Assembly (NCBI GenBank): GCA_016873905.1
Contig: VGVU01000087.1
Location: 1-5,581, forward strand
Source of the DNA: Betaproteobacteria bacterium
GTDB taxonomy: Bacteria > Pseudomonadota > Gammaproteobacteria > Burkholderiales > Thiobacillaceae
Reading direction: 5' to 3'
DNA: 5,581 bases
The notes under the pieces: generated by a model
Seen by the model: the letters and a program-made list of their open reading frames with translations, nothing else
The model's database searches: none
Told to the model about the DNA's origin: nothing
Shown here: positions 1 to 5,581 of the stretch, one piece after another
Layout: each line of letters starts with the position of its first letter
How positions within the stretch are numbered: the stretch's first letter is position 1
Position numbers and translations under genes: made by a program

Positions 1-1388
1 GCCGTCTCGGCACGGTGCTGCGGCAGTTGGCTGACCGAGAGGAGCAGGGCTGGCAGGTCGAAGGCGACTTGTTCAATGGCCATCCGTCCGGCGGCCAGTT
101 TGGAAAAATCAAGGAGGTCGTTCAAAACGCTCAACAGAGCCTGCGCCGAATCATTGATGGCGCGGACATAGCTGGCTTGTGTCGGGGTGAGCGGCTGGCG
201 CTGAAGGAGGTCGGCCATCCCCAGGACGCCGTTTATCGGGGTGCGAATCTCATGGCTGATGTTGGCGATGAACTGGGTCTTCAGGGTGGCGGCGGCGAGT
301 TCTGCGGTGTGGGCGGCGTGCAGGGAGCGCTCGGCCTCTTTCTCGCGGGTCAGGTCGCGAACGATGGCCTGCAGGGTGGGTTCGCCTTCAAAACGCATGG
401 CGTGTAGCGCAATCGCGGCCGGAAAGAGACTGCCATCGTTGCGCCGGGCCTCCCAGTCCATGAAGGCATGGCCTTGGGTAAAGGCTGTGTTGGTGGCCTC
501 TGCCACGACCTCGGTCGCCGGGCGGCCGTCCGGCTGCGGGTCAGCGCCCAGATCTTCGGGCTTTTGGGCGAGAAAATCGGCCTCGTTCGTGTAACCGAAC
601 ATGTCGAGGGCGGCCTGATTACAGCCGATGAAGGCGTTTTCTCCGAGGATGACGATGCCTTCGGTGTTGGTTTCAAACAGGGTCTGGTAGCGGTTGCGTG
701 CCCGTTCGGTCTCGGAGGCCAGGCGTTGGACGCGTTTCAGGATCATGCTGCCAATGGCGATGGCCAGCAGCAGCGCCATGATTCCGAGGATAAACATCAG
801 GTTACGGGTATGCGTATAGGTCTGTGTGGCCTCCAGGGTGGCCTGATGGGCGATCTGCTGTTGGGCCCGTATGAGCTCATCGAGGGTGGCAACCAGCGTT
901 CTTTGCCGATGCATCTCCTCGGTTTGCAAGAGGTGGAACGCCTCTTCTTCCTTGTTCTCGACAGCGAGATTGATGATCTTGATCATCAGCGGCTGGTTTT
1001 CCAGGGTGAGTCGATCCAGGCGTGCAAGGATGGTCTTTTCCTCGGCGTTGAGCGGGTAGGTTTCCAGCTTGGGGCGGATCGAAAGATAGACGCCGCCCAG
1101 GTGGTAAAAGTGCTGCACCAACTTCTCACGGGCAAAGGCATCCCGGGAGATGAAGATATCGTGCATGGTCAAGGCACGATCGCGCAGGGTGTCGCGCATC
1201 AGGTTGGCATGGTGGGTTTTTTCAATCACCTCGTCGGTGATAAGGGCCAGCCGCTTGTTGTTGTTTTCCAGTGCGCCCAGGCCAGTGACAATCATCGCGA
1301 TGATGAGGAAGAACGAGAGCAGAAAACCACTGCCCACCGTGTAGAGCAGGTGCCTGGAGAGCGGAAGAGAAGGGCGCGTCAGGGACAT
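1..1388 (-). CDS. Membrane sensor histidine kinase (4-helix sensor, PAS, HisKA), 3' end missing
   Basis: This is the N-terminal 462 residues of a two-component sensor kinase; the frame stays open to the left edge. Hydrophobic helices at about residues 14-37 and 196-217 flank a mostly helical region of about 160 residues that resembles a four-helix-bundle sensor domain and is presumably periplasmic. A PAS domain follows at about 233-348, with a typical N-terminal core (LFETNTEGIVIL) and PAC-like end. The HisKA domain starts at about 370. Its H-box, FIANISHEIRTP, places the autophosphorylated histidine at residue 379. The ATPase domain and any receiver domain would lie off the edge; this H-box style is common in hybrid kinases, but that is inference. 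No HAMP domain fits in the roughly 15 residues between the second helix and PAS. The start is the first ATG after an in-frame stop at 1403-1401, and no clear ribosome binding site precedes it. The gene follows feoB on the same strand by 107 bp. The signal sensed is unknown. Confidence 0.93.
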   Translation of the reverse strand, partial: MSLTRPSLPLSRHLLYTVGSGFLLSFFLIIAMIVTGLGALENNNKRLALITDEVIEKTHHANLMRDTLRDRALTMHDIFISRDAFAREKLVQHFYHLGGVYLSIRPKLETYPLNAEEKTILARLDRLTLENQPLMIKIINLAVENKEEEAFHLLQTEEMHRQRTLVATLDELIRAQQQIAHQATLEATQTYTHTRNLMFILGIMALLLAIAIGSMILKRVQRLASETERARNRYQTLFETNTEGIVILGENAFIGCNQAALDMFGYTNEADFLAQKPEDLGADPQPDGRPATEVVAEATNTAFTQGHAFMDWEARRNDGSLFPAAIALHAMRFEGEPTLQAIVRDLTREKEAERSLHAAHTAELAAATLKTQFIANISHEIRTPINGVLGMADLLQRQPLTPTQASYVRAINDSAQALLSVLNDLLDFSKLAAGRMAIEQVAFDLPALLLSVSQLPQHRAET

Positions 1389-1417
1389 GGCGGCGCCATC
1401 TTACGGCGGGAACGCCG
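1387..1417 (-). other. Two adjacent short inverted repeats at the kinase start
   Basis: Two perfect five-base-pair inverted repeats lie side by side just before the kinase gene. One is ATGGC-3-GCCAT (1387-1399), whose downstream arm includes the first two bases of the start codon. The other is CGGCG-4-CGCCG (1404-1417). In feoB-to-kinase mRNA they could form small hairpins that limit translation of the kinase. Neither is followed by a U tract, so they do not look like an intrinsic terminator. The stems are short and could be chance in GC-rich DNA. Confidence 0.35.
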
Positions 1418-1419
1418 AA

Positions 1420-1454
1420 AGGGGGAGGGGGAAGGTGGAAGGGGGAAGGTGCGG
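1420..1454. repeat. G-rich imperfect heptamer repeat
   Basis: On the plus strand this tract reads as about five seven-base units: AGGGGGA, GGGGGAA, GGTGGAA, GGGGGAA, GGTGCGG. The 11-base word GGGGGAAGGTG occurs exactly at 1427-1437 and again at 1441-1451, a 14-base period. It lies in the non-coding gap between the end of feoB and the start of the sensor kinase. It resembles slippage-prone intergenic heptamer repeats seen in some proteobacterial genomes. As RNA from the feo direction it would be a C-rich, weakly structured stretch. The remainder of the gap, 1455-1495, shows nothing recognisable. Confidence 0.6.
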
Positions 1455-1495
1455 TGAGCGCCGGGCGGACGAACGCGGGAGACCGGGCTCGGGGG

Positions 1496-3295
1496 TCAGC
1501 GGGTCACGATCTGGTAGAACGCAAAGCTGGCTAGCCAGGCCACCGCCACCGACCAGGCCATGGAGGCGAGGGTGAATTTCAGGCTGCGCGATTCGCGTCG
1601 GATCGTGGCCAGGGTGGCCAGACAGGGCGTGTAGAGCAGGGTGAAGAGCATGAAGCTGTAGGCCTGTCGCCAGTCCATGCTGCGCGCCACGACGCCAGCC
1701 AGTTCGTTGGGGCCAGCCCCGTAGATGACGGCGAGGGCACCGACCACGACCTCTTTGGCGACGAAGCCGAACATTAAGGCGATGGACAGCAGGTTGTTGA
1801 TGCCGAGCGGTTCGAAGAGGGGGGCGGTGAGGCTGGCGATCTGGCCGGCCCAGGACTGGGGACTCGCGGGCGTGACGCCCCAGGGGAGATGGGTCAGTAG
1901 CCAGATAATGGCGACCCCGGCGATGATGAAGCCCCCTGCGCCGCGCAGAAACTGTCCCGCCTCGCGCAAGGCCTGCAGGGCCAGATAGGTGAAGGTGGGG
2001 TAACGGTAGGGGGGCAACTCCATGACGAGCGGTTCTTGTTCGCCGACCTGACCGCGCCAGATAAAGGCGGTGAGGAAGGCGACCAGGAAGGAGAGCACAT
2101 AAAAGGACAGCAGGACCCACGGCGCCGCCTGCGGCGAAAAGACGGCGGTGGTGAAGAAGAGGAAGACTTGCAGGCGTGCTGAACAGAGCGAGAAGGGGAT
2201 GATCAGCATGGACAGGCGGCGTTGCAGGGGATTGCGCAAGACGCGCGTCCCCATGACGGCCGGGACATTGCAGCCGAAGCCCATGATTTGCATGACGAAG
2301 GCGCGACCGTCCAGACCCATGCGCGACATCAGCGCGTCCATCAGGAAGGCAGCGCGGGCCATATAGCCGCTGTCTTCGACGGCGCTCATGACCAGATAGA
2401 AGGTCAGGATGATGGGAAGAAAGGTGGCAACGGTCCCGACGCCGTCGTAGAGACCGTCCAGCAGGAAACTGGTCAGTGCCGCCGGCAAGGGGGCGAGAAG
2501 GGGCGCGATCCAGTCGGTCTTGGCCCCCTCCAGGGCCTCGCCGAGGAGTTCCTGCAGGGGGGCGCCGATGCTATAGACGATCTGGAACAGGCCGAGCAGG
2601 ATGAAGAAGAACGCGACGATGCCCAGGCCGGGATGGAGGAGCAGGCTGTCGATGCGATCGGTATAGGTGGTGGCCGGCGTTTGTGGCGTGCGCACGGCCT
2701 CGGCGAGCAGCGCGGTGGTCTGGAGCTCAATGTTGTCGTCTTCGAGCAGGGCCTGAATCTGCGTGCTGCGTGGCTGGAGGGCGTCGGATGACGGGGCGTT
2801 TTCATGCAACACCGTCTCCAGGGCCTGACGCACGGCCTGGGTGCCATGGCCATATTTCGCGCTGATGAGGCAGACGGGGTGACCCAGGGCCTTTTCCAGG
2901 GCCTCGCGATCAATCAGGACATGACGGCGGATGGCCTCGTCAGCCATGTTGAGAACCAGGACCAGGGGCAGTCCAAGTTGTTTGATCTGCAGGGCGAAGG
3001 CGAGTTGGCGCTCGATCTGGGTGGCGTTGAGGACCACGATCAGGGCATCGAGGGGCTGCGTTTCGAGGAAGTGGCGTGCGATCCGCTCATCCTCGCTGAA
3101 CCCATGCAGATTATTGAGGCCGGGCAGGTCAACCAGTTCCACCATACGGGCGCCGACCAGAAGGCGGGCAATCTCCAGTTCGACGGTCATTCCAGGCCAG
3201 TTTCCGACGCGGGCACTGGCGCCCGAGAGGCGGTTGAAGAGGGTGGATTTGCCCGTGTTGGGCATGCCGACGAGGGCAATGCGCGCCTTGCTCAT
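1496..3295 (-). CDS. feoB: FeoB-type ferrous iron transporter, short form
   Basis: FeoB is an inner-membrane Fe(II) uptake protein with an N-terminal cytosolic G domain. In this 599-residue protein the G motifs are G1 GMPNTGKST (10-18), G2 Thr37 in WPGMTVE, G3 DLPG (56-59), G4 NMAD (116-119) and G5 SAK (145-147). Asn13, the position that binds the activating potassium ion in characterised FeoB G domains, is present. A short helical linker (about 165-215) leads to a multi-helix membrane part from about residue 222. That part carries the gate motifs EDSGYMARAAF (307-317), GFGCNVPAVMGTR (339-351), CSARL (371-375), AKEVVVGALA (513-522) and YTPCLATLATIRRE (555-568). Compared with E. coli FeoB (773 residues) it is short, and it ends just after the last helix with no cytosolic tail. 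Some signature residues differ: DLPGLNNL where DLPGTYSL is usual, and CSARLQVF where CSARLPVY is usual. It starts 16 bp after feoA, with a weak AAGG about 10 bases before the ATG. No feoC follows. Confidence 0.95.
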   Translation of the reverse strand: MSKARIALVGMPNTGKSTLFNRLSGASARVGNWPGMTVELEIARLLVGARMVELVDLPGLNNLHGFSEDERIARHFLETQPLDALIVVLNATQIERQLAFALQIKQLGLPLVLVLNMADEAIRRHVLIDREALEKALGHPVCLISAKYGHGTQAVRQALETVLHENAPSSDALQPRSTQIQALLEDDNIELQTTALLAEAVRTPQTPATTYTDRIDSLLLHPGLGIVAFFFILLGLFQIVYSIGAPLQELLGEALEGAKTDWIAPLLAPLPAALTSFLLDGLYDGVGTVATFLPIILTFYLVMSAVEDSGYMARAAFLMDALMSRMGLDGRAFVMQIMGFGCNVPAVMGTRVLRNPLQRRLSMLIIPFSLCSARLQVFLFFTTAVFSPQAAPWVLLSFYVLSFLVAFLTAFIWRGQVGEQEPLVMELPPYRYPTFTYLALQALREAGQFLRGAGGFIIAGVAIIWLLTHLPWGVTPASPQSWAGQIASLTAPLFEPLGINNLLSIALMFGFVAKEVVVGALAVIYGAGPNELAGVVARSMDWRQAYSFMLFTLLYTPCLATLATIRRESRSLKFTLASMAWSVAVAWLASFAFYQIVTR

Positions 3296-3311
3296 GCGGG
3301 CTCAGCCTTGC

Positions 3312-3569
3312 TCAGAACGCGGGGTTGACATGAATGGCGGCGGCCTCGGTGCGGCGCAGGATGATGTCGGTCTGGCCGGCGCGAATCTGCAACGGCCCGG
3401 ACAAGGGCGCGCAGCGCACGACGCTGATCTGATTGCCTGGCTTGATGCCAAGGGCGCGCAGGCGAGCGGTCATCTCGGTCTGGGCCTCGATGTAACACAC
3501 GGTGGCCGTCATACCGACAGGGATCTGGTCGAGTTGCGTCAGCGTCAGTGTGGGAGCGCTCGGTTTCAT
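3312..3569 (-). CDS. feoA: FeoA-family small SH3-like protein
   Basis: FeoA is a small cytosolic protein with an SH3-like barrel that works with FeoB in ferrous iron uptake. This copy has 85 residues from the chosen ATG, close to the 75 of E. coli FeoA. The family pattern is visible: a leading L-x-Q-L segment (10-13), then TARLRALGIKPG (34-45), VVRCAPLSGPLQI (50-62) and a final strand ILRRTEAAAIHV (70-81). A TTG start at 3593 would add eight residues, but that codon lies upstream of a strong -10 box, so the ATG at 3569 is preferred. There is no Shine-Dalgarno sequence before it, and the predicted transcript starts only a few bases upstream. feoB follows after 16 bp, so the two form one operon. 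Confidence 0.9.
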   Translation of the reverse strand: MKPSAPTLTLTQLDQIPVGMTATVCYIEAQTEMTARLRALGIKPGNQISVVRCAPLSGPLQIRAGQTDIILRRTEAAAIHVNPAF

Positions 3570-3578
3570 AAGCAGGGG

Positions 3579-3606
3579 ATTATACACATTCAAGAATGAT
3601 TATCAA
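3579..3606 (-). promoter_or_regulatory. Sigma70 promoter of the feoAB operon
   Basis: On the minus strand a -35 box TTGATA (3606-3601, five of six consensus bases) is separated by 16 bp from a perfect -10 box TATAAT (3584-3579). This is the best promoter in the window. Transcription should start about seven bases past the -10 box, near 3572, only about 3 bases before the feoA ATG at 3569. The -35 box overlaps a Fur-like operator, which fits repression when iron is plentiful. Confidence 0.75.
3591..3605 (-). promoter_or_regulatory. Fur-like operator overlapping the feoAB -35 box and spacer
   Basis: The minus strand reads TGATAAT-C-ATTCTTG. Against the Fur 7-1-7 consensus TGATAAT-n-ATTATCA, the upstream half is perfect and the downstream half matches at four of seven positions. 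It covers most of the -35 box and the adjacent spacer, so bound Fur would block RNA polymerase. The position, upstream of a ferrous iron uptake operon, agrees with known Fur control of feo genes. Binding itself is inferred. Confidence 0.65.
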
Positions 3607-3667
3607 GTACAGAAGGCGAAGAGAAAAAGGCTGGCGGGGGTCTAGTGCGCTGATGGCCTAGCTGGTC

Positions 3668-3673
3668 TAGTAT
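3668..3673 (+). promoter_or_regulatory. Possible -10 box for the ABC1-family kinase gene
   Basis: TAGTAT matches the -10 consensus at four of six positions and lies 35 bases before the ATG at 3709. No convincing -35 box is found 16-18 bp upstream. The preceding word CTAGCTGGT (3658-3666) recurs next to the -10-like box upstream of serC, which adds slight support. Confidence 0.3.
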
Positions 3674-3708
3674 GTGGGCGTTAACGGCTTGAATGCACAC
3701 AAACTCTT

Positions 3709-5388
3709 ATGCTGCGTGAAACCATGGCGCTGATGCGCGATCTGCACCGTTTGCAGGAAATTGCGACCGTGTTGGTGCATTACGGTTGGGGCGATCTGGT
3801 CAAGCATTCGGGTCTGGCGCGCACCCTGGAACGCGCCGGGCGCCTTGTGCACTGGCAGCCGTCCCGTGATGTCGAGCATCTTGATCAGCCCGTGCGTCTG
3901 CGCCTGGCCTTGACCGAGTTGGGCCCGACCTTCGTAAAGCTCGGTCAGGTGCTGGCGACGCGCGTCGATGTCTTTGCGCCGCAGTGGATTGAGGAGCTGG
4001 AGAAGCTGCACAACCAGGTGCCGCCGGTGGCCTTTGAGGTGGTCGAGAACACCTTGACCGAGGCCTTCGGTCGTCCGCTCGAAGAGGTCTTTCAGTCCTT
4101 CGAGAAAGAGGCCTTTGCGGCGGCCTCCATCGCCCAGGTGCATGCGGCGGTTTTACATGACGGCACCCGGGTGGTGGTCAAGGTGCGCCGCCCGGATATT
4201 CTGCCCAAGATTGATGCCGATCTGCGCATCCTCGATCACTTGGCGCGGATCGTTGAGCTGGAGTGGCCCGAGACGCGCAACTATCGCCCGGTGCAGATTG
4301 TGGCCCAGTTAAGGCGTTCTCTGACGCGCGAGACGGATCTGGTCAAGGAGGCCCGCAACCTGGATTGCTTCGCAAGCTATTTTGCCGGTGACGATACCGT
4401 ACGGGTGCCGCGCGTCTATTGGGACTATTGCCGCGCCAGCGTGAATGTCCAGGAACGCTTGCTGGGCATCCAGGGAACGGATTTTTCTGCGGCCCGTGCG
4501 GCCGGTTATGACCTGACGCTGCTGGCCCGACGCGGCGCTGATGCGGTGCTCAAGATGATTTTGGTGCATGGGCATTTCCATGCGGATCCGCATCCCGGAA
4601 ACATCTTGTTCCTGCCGGGTAATCGGATTGGCATGATTGATTTCGGGATGGTGGGCCAGTTGACGGTGGCGCGCCGCGAGCAGTTGATCCAGTTCCTCTA
4701 TGCCCTTATTGGCAAGGACGAGATTGGCATGCTCGATGTGCTGGTGGTCTGGGCCGGGGACGCCGAGATCGACGAGGAGAAGCTGGCCTATGACCTGACC
4801 GAGCTGGTGATGAGTTATGACAATCTGGCCCTGAAGGATATTCGCCTGGGCGCCCTGTTGTCGGATGTGACGGCCATCATGCGCGGTAACAATCTGGCCT
4901 TGCCGCCGGATCTGACCTTGTTGTTCAAGGCCTTGATTACCCTCGAAGGCCTGGGGCATCAGCTCGACTCGGAGTTTCACATGGTCGATGATCTGGAGCC
5001 CTTCGTGCGCGCCCTGATGGAGGCACGCTATACGCCGGCCGCGGTGATGGCGCGGACCCGGCGCAGTCTCAAGGAGTTGGCGGGCGTCGTTACGGGTTTG
5101 CCACGCGATCTGGTACGCCTGCTGCGTCAGGCGCGGCGCGGTCGCCTGCGCATCGACCTGGATCTGAAACGGCTCGACAGTTTCGGCGCCCAGATCAATC
5201 GGTCGTCCAACCGTCTCACGATGGGCATATTGACGGCCTCGCTGGTGATTGGTTCGTCCATTGTTCTGACCGTGGATGGCGGTCCGGATTTCTTTGGCCT
5301 GCCCTTGCTCGGCACGCTGGGCTTTATCCTGGCGGTGATCAACAGTATCTGGATCGTTGCGTCGATCTGGCGTTCCGGGAAGGAATAA
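3709..5388 (+). CDS. ABC1/AarF/UbiB-family atypical kinase with two C-terminal membrane helices
   Basis: Members of this family are protein-kinase-like ATPases of the inner membrane needed for isoprenoid quinone (ubiquinone) biosynthesis; UbiB and human COQ8 are the best studied. In this 559-residue protein the family marks appear in order: KLGQ (77-80), the alanine-rich loop AAASIAQVH (137-145) that replaces the usual glycine-rich loop, the ATP-site lysine K158 in VVVKVRRP, conserved acidic residues in ETDLVKEARN (208-217), the catalytic-loop motif HADPHPGN (291-298, D293) and the metal-binding DFG (311-313). Two hydrophobic helices at about 503-522 and 532-552 form the membrane anchor. Length is close to E. 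coli UbiB (546). However, the DFGMVGQL segment and the sequence after it look more like the broader AarF group than E. coli UbiB, and ubiE and ubiJ are not adjacent. It may be the UbiB of this organism or a paralogue, so no symbol is given. The ATG at 3709 has no Shine-Dalgarno sequence; in-frame ATGs at 3724 and 3733 are alternatives. Confidence 0.93.
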   Translation: MLRETMALMRDLHRLQEIATVLVHYGWGDLVKHSGLARTLERAGRLVHWQPSRDVEHLDQPVRLRLALTELGPTFVKLGQVLATRVDVFAPQWIEELEKLHNQVPPVAFEVVENTLTEAFGRPLEEVFQSFEKEAFAAASIAQVHAAVLHDGTRVVVKVRRPDILPKIDADLRILDHLARIVELEWPETRNYRPVQIVAQLRRSLTRETDLVKEARNLDCFASYFAGDDTVRVPRVYWDYCRASVNVQERLLGIQGTDFSAARAAGYDLTLLARRGADAVLKMILVHGHFHADPHPGNILFLPGNRIGMIDFGMVGQLTVARREQLIQFLYALIGKDEIGMLDVLVVWAGDAEIDEEKLAYDLTELVMSYDNLALKDIRLGALLSDVTAIMRGNNLALPPDLTLLFKALITLEGLGHQLDSEFHMVDDLEPFVRALMEARYTPAAVMARTRRSLKELAGVVTGLPRDLVRLLRQARRGRLRIDLDLKRLDSFGAQINRSSNRLTMGILTASLVIGSSIVLTVDGGPDFFGLPLLGTLGFILAVINSIWIVASIWRSGKE

Positions 5389-5403
5389 TTGCCCCTGACT
5401 AGC

Positions 5404-5412
5404 TGGTAGAAT
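5404..5412 (+). promoter_or_regulatory. Extended -10 promoter element for serC
   Basis: TGGTAGAAT fits an extended -10 element (TGn followed by TAGAAT, five of six consensus bases). No good -35 box exists at normal spacing, which is typical of extended -10 promoters. Transcription would start near 5419 and give serC a leader of about 38 bases. No terminator separates it from the upstream kinase gene, so read-through is also possible. Confidence 0.45.
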
Positions 5413-5456
5413 GGCAGTCCCCGTCGCCTTCACCCCTTATCGCCACTTTATCGAAC

Positions 5457-5581
5457 ATGGAACGCATCTATAACTTCAGTGCCGGCCCGGCGGTCCTTCC
5501 GCGCGAGGTTCTTGAGCAGGCTCGAGACGAGTTGGTCAACTGGCAAGGCTGTGGCATGTCGGTGATGGAGATGAGCCATCG
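5457..5581 (+). CDS. serC: Phosphoserine aminotransferase SerC, N-terminal fragment
   Basis: SerC is a pyridoxal-phosphate aminotransferase that converts 3-phosphohydroxypyruvate and glutamate to phosphoserine in serine biosynthesis. It also acts in the pyridoxal-phosphate pathway in many gammaproteobacteria. Only 41 codons are present before the right edge. They contain the family's opening pattern: IYNFSAGPAVLPREVLEQA (4-22), then a Trp-x-Gly turn and GMSVMEMSH (33-41), closely matching the start of E. coli SerC (IFNFSSGPAMLP, then TSVMEVSHR). The ATG at 5457 gives the expected short N-terminus. No Shine-Dalgarno sequence precedes it. The catalytic lysine lies beyond the window. Confidence 0.93.
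   Translation, partial: MERIYNFSAGPAVLPREVLEQARDELVNWQGCGMSVMEMSH

Noticed and set aside
1421..1451. G-quadruplex in the G-rich repeat
   Set aside because: Only three runs of three or more G occur close together, so a standard four-tract quadruplex does not form; a two-layer form would be weak.
468..1457. Long plus-strand open frame opposite the sensor kinase
   Set aside because: The minus strand encodes a clear transmembrane, PAS and HisKA protein. The plus-strand product shows no domain and is explained by GC-rich antisense bias.
1401..2120. Minus-strand open frame of 239 codons inside feoB
   Set aside because: It is out of frame with the clearly recognisable FeoB sequence and has an arginine- and proline-rich composition typical of shadow frames.
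2222..3328. Overlapping plus-strand open frames opposite feoB
   Set aside because: They lie antisense to conserved FeoB motifs and their products show no recognisable family features.
3312..3593. feoA starting at TTG 3593
   Set aside because: This start lies upstream of the perfect -10 box and has no ribosome binding site. The ATG at 3569 gives a normal FeoA length.
4309..5433. Minus-strand open frame of 374 codons opposite the ABC1-family kinase
   Set aside because: It is glutamine- and histidine-rich with no domain, and the plus strand carries all the family motifs.
5389..5456. Terminator between the ABC1-family kinase and serC
   Set aside because: No stem followed by a T tract is visible, so read-through into serC remains possible.
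5411..5473. Twenty-codon leader peptide before serC
   Set aside because: Its ATG overlaps the proposed -10 box, so it would not be on a transcript from that promoter. The frame has no attenuator-like hairpins or runs of serine codons.

Overview
The window looks like chromosomal DNA from a GC-rich proteobacterium, most likely a gammaproteobacterium. The evidence is the feoA-feoB pair behind a Fur-like operator, a serC start that resembles enterobacterial SerC, and an ABC1/UbiB-family kinase. I cannot name a genus. There are no tRNA or rRNA genes, insertion sequences, phage genes or CRISPR repeats. The window is ordinary core genome apart from some unusual details.

Left half, minus strand, read right to left: feoA (start about 3569), feoB (3295-1496) and a membrane sensor histidine kinase (start 1388) that runs off the left edge. 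feoA and feoB are 16 bp apart. The kinase starts 107 bp after feoB with no obvious promoter or strong terminator between them, so the three may be co-transcribed. Upstream of feoA is a good sigma70 promoter (TTGATA, 16 bp, TATAAT) overlapped by a Fur-like operator. It lies so close to the first feoA ATG that the mRNA would have almost no leader. The feoB-kinase gap holds a G-rich seven-base repeat and two small hairpins, one of which contains the kinase start codon.

Right half, plus strand: a complete 559-residue ABC1/AarF/UbiB-family atypical kinase with two C-terminal membrane helices (3709-5388). It is followed 68 bp later by the first 41 codons of serC (phosphoserine aminotransferase), cut by the right edge. 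The kinase and feoA are divergent, sharing a region of about 140 bp.

Functionally, the left block is ferrous iron uptake, perhaps linked to a two-component sensor. The right block holds a probable isoprenoid-quinone biosynthesis accessory kinase and a serine/pyridoxal-phosphate biosynthesis gene. I found no strong case for a wholly new system. The best leads are the compact, nearly leaderless Fur-controlled feo promoter, the short and motif-divergent FeoB, and the kinase attached to the feo locus.
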